NCBI GenBank assembly: GCA_030533445.1
Contig: CM060078.1
Location: forward strand, 27,412,091-27,476,090
Source of the DNA: Cyprinodon diabolis
Lineage: Eukaryota > Chordata > Actinopteri > Cyprinodontiformes > Cyprinodontidae
Reading direction: 5' to 3'
DNA: 64,000 bases
Part shown: one piece after another, positions 1 to 64,000 of the stretch
Position numbering within the stretch: the first letter of the stretch is position 1
Layout of the letters: the number at the start of each line of letters is the position of its first letter
Translations under genes and position numbers: made by a program
The notes under the pieces: model-generated
What the model was told of the DNA's origin: nothing
What the model saw: only the letters and a program-made list of their open reading frames with translations
Database searches by the model: none

Positions 1-1723
1 GGTTGATGTGTCACTACCAAGACAGTTTCCATAGCAACATCCAGGTGACTCACCAGCCAGGGATGCAGTTGCCCTGACAACATGCAGTGTGTAGTTTTGC
101 TATGGGAGACGAGCAAAAGGGGAAGAACGCATGGTGGGTGCAAAAACTACACTTCATCAGACCGTACATGATGAGCAGACAGGAAGCACAGAGGAAGTTA
201 AAGCTGGACAATGACTTCATACCAAGTCCAACACTGATGCTTGTTCTAAAGCCTAAAAGATATTTTTGAAAAGCCTTCTTAGGTCGATGTTTAAAGTGAA
301 ATTCCAACAGAAAAACAAATAACAAAACTACAATTTTCTCGTTTAATGCAATAATCTTTTTTAAAAAAGCTAAGTTTAATTTGTTCACATTAGCGTGTGG
401 TCTGGGTAGCTATTGGAGATGCAACGCCCCCATGTGGTAACTACAGAACACACCAGAGTTTTACAAATGGCCGCACGAAAACTTTTTTTAATGCAAAGTG
501 ACAAAAACTTTAAGTGTTGTGCTTCTGTAGAGCATAAGAAAAATAATCAGCACAACTGTTTATTACTCCTTTTTTATGTACAAGCTGGCGATAGTGCTAA
601 AGCAAAATTAGCTGCTACAGGAGGTCGGAGTTTAAAACACCCAAGAAGCATTTCTCTCACAGTTACGATGTTAGATAGATTGCTAGTGTAAGAAGTTGGT
701 TTTCAGAGCTGCTTTCAAAGAAGTTTGTTTAATACTAATTCAAACTAAGCAAGCAATGAGCAACATATTTACTAGTTTTTAAATCTGTTCCACTTTAAAT
801 TGAACTTTAAGGCACCTCGTGTTAGACTAAATAGCATTTACTTGTTCTTTAAAAAACAATATGTTTGCTTAAGATTTTGATTGTACTCCATCGTATAAAA
901 CCTGGCAGTATAAAAACAAGCTTTAATACTTTTCATCTCACACCAAGCAGGTTTTTCTGTTTGACATTGAAGCAATTTAAGCACAAATAACTGCTATTTA
1001 GCTTTGTAGTAGATCAGCAAAATCCAATATTAAAGAGTAAAAATTGGATTTTTATGCATTTGAAGATTAGATATCTTTTTCAAGTTCTATAAAATCTATT
1101 GTTTGATTCTGGTGTCCATGTTTCTTCTAAAAAGATTTGATGGTTCAGTCTTAGATGAAAACTAGGGAAGCTCGCTGCATAAATTAAACCAAATTACGTT
1201 TTAAAATAAAGCCTCAGCAGGTATCATTTTGTGATACATATAGACTGCATGGAAAATAGAAGTATTACCATATTTTTTTTTTCTATCTTGGTTAAAAACA
1301 CCTAGGAAATGTTCAGCATCTGCTGAAGGACATTCAGCAGATGTTGACTAGTTCCAAAAGCTAAACTGCTCATTTTAAAAGCTTTAAGATTATGAAACCA
1401 AAGACCTTTGAAAACACTATCTAAATTCAAGAATTTGAAGCACTTCATAGTGCCCTAAGTGGTGAGAGTGTTCATCAAAGACTTTAAAAGCCAAAGCAAT
1501 TTAATTAATTTATTAAATGATATGCAGCACATCCCATTTGTGGCATTAAAGTGTGCTAAAATATGAAGAACATATACTTTAACTTAGAAAATTACGCAGC
1601 ATAGAATCCATATGGTTTAACAATAGTTCTAATAAAATGTAGGAGAAAATTGTTAAACAGCTTAGCATGGAGCGGTTTTATATTTTCAATTAAAACTTTT
1701 TTAAATATTCAGAGATCGCAAAA

Positions 1724-1766
<43 letters not shown>

Positions 1767-2243
1767 GATCATCATTCTGTGAGAATTTCATTTGGTTTTG
1801 GCATTAAAACTTTTTTTTTTCTCCAAATGTGACAAATAGCTCCCTTATATCTGCATGAAGAAGATGCTTATGGAAAATTTTTCATCCTTTGGCCATCATG
1901 GAAAAACTCATCTAAGATTTTTCAAATAACCTTAAATGTTACTAAGGAAAATAAAAAATGAATAGTGGTTCAGCCTGAATGTGATTAATACATCTTTGAT
2001 GTTTTTATTTATATTATACATTTTCCAAACATTCCATTCAAGGTTTAATATGATTAAGGATGTTAAAAAAATGTAAACCCAATTTCAAAAATGTTATTCA
2101 TGGAACATCCGGCAATATTTCCACACAGGATAAACCACCTAAAACAAGGTAATTTTTTGAAAGAAAAACTTTCCATCTATTCATTAGTGTACTTTAAACT
2201 GCTGAGCAGATTTTTAAAAAGGGTACGAAGTCGTTCCTCTTAC
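1..2243. other. anks1b: Intron downstream of exon I (incomplete)
   Basis: AT-rich intron with no exon that I can support. It contains a short A-run plus TA microsatellite near 1720-1763 and a small imperfect hairpin near 1311-1347. A 92-codon open frame at 413-691 on the plus strand has no recognisable similarity. Confidence 0.7.
1720..1763. repeat. A-run followed by (TA)n microsatellite
   Basis: About 13 A residues followed by about 16 TA units. Simple sequence, likely polymorphic. Confidence 0.95.
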
Positions 2244-62278
<60,035 letters not shown>

Positions 62279-62765
62279 CTGAGGGCAGATAGATAATTAA
62301 CAGATAGAACATAGATAAAACCCAAATATCCTTTCCTTGTCCACTTGTACACATTCCGATTTTCTTATTTCTTTGTGCCAGAACCCTTCTCTATTCATTT
62401 CTGTGTGGCAATTTTTTTTAAACACCAGATTTTTACTATTAATGAAAGAGAAAGAGGTTTGTCTATGAAGTTTGGAAACTTTTCTTCCCCAACTATCAGC
62501 TGCATATCGGGTTAAAGGCAGAGGTAAATTTCTCCAGTTTGAGATCAATAAAGTTCAATTATTATTATATTGTGGCCAAACTATAGGAAAATGTTAACAT
62601 TTAATACTGATCACCTTACCTTAAAGATGTTTATTGTTTAACAAAACTTACATTTGTAACAAATGACAGTTTTAGCAGTAATAAGCGGTATAAGGCATGC
62701 TCTTCATTACAGCTGCCGCCCGTTACCATGGTTACTACTACTCCTAGTATAATAGTGGGAAATGC

Positions 62766-62930
62766 AGTGCTTTGCTAAAGTATTTCTGTCCTTTTTTCAT
62801 ATTCTGACACTTTACAACCACATGCTTCAAAGGGTTTATTACTATTAGATGGACCAACATACATGCATAACGGTAGGAAAATTTATAGTTTGTTTTTTAC
62901 AGGCAGAAATTTGAGAGAGCATGCAGTAGA
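62766..62930 (+). mobile_element. Truncated Tc1 left end
   Basis: CAGTGCTTTGCTAAAGTATT followed by TTCATATTCTGACACTTTAC, AACCACATGCTTCAAAG and ATGGACCAACATA. This matches the common Tc1 terminus of the CAGTGCCTTGCAAAAGTATT type. The rest of the element is not found. Confidence 0.75.
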
Positions 62931-63232
62931 TAAACTTCAATCATAAGCGTTTTTTTTTAAGTATTTGTAATAGAAAATAAATGTACACTCAGTTCCTTTT
63001 AAGGTTTTTTTTAATTTTTTTTTAGAGAAAATCTTTATTGTCATCTGGACCTTTTTATCAAACAAACTAAAACTATTCAGCTCCCCGCTATTTATACACA
63101 CCCTTAATAACTGTACGATTTTATAATTTTCATTCATATCCTAAAAGACCCACCATTAACCATTCTGGTATTTGACTATGGAGCCATTAAAACATTACTC
63201 ACTTTTAAAATGAAGATTACTGATCTACATCT

Positions 63233-63252
63233 TAAAAAAAAAAAAAAAAAAA
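63233..63252. repeat. Poly(A) run
   Basis: About 20 A residues; no element body recognised next to it. Confidence 0.85.
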
Positions 63253-63875
63253 AGAAACACCCCATTCTGATTGTAGTTTGACACCTAAACTTTACTAGCT
63301 GGTTGGAAGTACTGCTGTCTGCCATTGTGTTTCATATTAATAACATTTGGGCTGCATTTGTTCCCATCATCCTTAGAGGAAAGAGGAAATTCTGTGGAGC
63401 TTCATTAGCATTGAAAATGTCAAGAGGGAGACAAAAGGGCAAGACCTTTCCCAGGAGCTGTTGGTTCATTCTAATGTTATGTCATAGTTTTGATTTTTGC
63501 TATTAAGCTTTAAGATCTACTAAAAGCTAATAAAATGATCTGAAGTTGTAAAGATCTATCTGGGGACAACGACTTTTATTTCAAAGTCTGTCCTGACTGA
63601 AACTCATTTTCAAGACTAAATGTTGAAACATTGCTGCAACGTAAGTTTCAGCAGGTCTCTAGTTTCGCTTCCACTCCTGTTCCTCACCTGATCTACAGAA
63701 GGAAATCCAGATACTTGCACCCAAACACAGGATTAACTCCTCACTTCTATAATCAGCACAAGTGGACGACTAAACTGTGTTTTATTAGGGGCCCCAATTA
63801 GAGACGCATAGATCCGAGACACAACCCAACTCCACAGGAGGAAATATAAACCCTATTTAAACAAATAAATTAACA

Positions 63876-64000
63876 GCCAGGCTCGGACTGGTAATCTGTG
63901 ATACTGGGCATTTTCCCGGTGGGCCGGTCCTAATTTCAGTGTGCGAGGGCCGGCCCTCCTCAAATCATACTGGCCCTAACATTTACTCTCCGGCTGAAGC
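63876..64000. mobile_element. Start of an unclassified DNA repeat, cut by the window edge
   Basis: CAGGCTCGGACTGGTAATCTG, then CCCGGTGGGCCGGTCC and GGGCCGGCCC. GC-rich and abruptly different from the flanking AT-rich intron, and like the terminus of a widespread fish DNA repeat (CGGACTGG...CCCGGTGGGCC). Its other end is not in view. Confidence 0.55.

Larger units (their letters stand above)
62279..64000. other. anks1b: Intron upstream of exon A (incomplete)
   Basis: Carries a LINE-tail-like ATCAATAAAGTTCAATTATT near 62545, a truncated Tc1 end (62766-62930), a poly(A) run (63233-63252) and the start of another repeat at the right edge. No earlier anks1b exon is visible. Confidence 0.7.

Noticed and set aside
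1311..1347. Imperfect hairpin CATCTGCTGAA/TTCAGCAGATG as a microRNA candidate
   Set aside because: The paired stem is too short for a microRNA precursor and there is no flanking pairing.

Overview
This is a vertebrate, almost certainly teleost fish, genomic window. It is AT-rich, has long GT-AG introns, and carries repeat families typical of fish (Tc1, hAT, Tigger/pogo, LINE 3' tails, a very long TA microsatellite). No bacterial or viral gene organisation is present. The species cannot be fixed from the sequence.

One host gene spans almost the whole window on the minus strand: the ankyrin-repeat half of anks1b (ankyrin repeat and SAM domain protein 1B, also called AIDA-1). Nine coding exons can be placed at 62122-62278, 53333-53485, 50109-50252, 39923-39998, 37741-37842, 29902-30024, 25915-26102, 17800-17931 and 2244-2400. 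All have GT-AG boundaries. Their phases chain without a break into 1232 nt (about 410 codons). The product runs from the second ankyrin repeat through the repeat block and then into the linker with the conserved CGPTGFWEALTPCNGC and KPCSLEI segments. The first exon(s) lie beyond base 64000. The SAM and PTB exons lie before base 1.

Everything else is intron, much of it mobile-element sequence. The most intact element is a complete Tc1 transposon (31096-32699) with an uninterrupted 340-residue transposase and long terminal inverted repeats. Beside it lies a Tigger/pogo-like element (32773-34047) carrying pieces of two other elements. Several hAT-type elements have readable 8-bp target duplications (5640-6255, 20679-21270, 44648-44849, 50535-52177). 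A hAT nested in an unclassified inverted-repeat element lies at 27905-29767. A decayed LINE lies at 40860-42730, and there are several Tc1, LINE and YqaJ-family-like relics.

I found no operon, CRISPR array, toxin gene, virus or new multi-gene system. The noteworthy content is transposon biology: a possibly functional Tc1 copy, nested and chimeric elements, a hAT element with a large internal inverted repeat, and a few strong hairpins. There is also a clean partial gene model for anks1b. Coding-exon identities rest on recognising conserved protein segments by eye, not on a database search.
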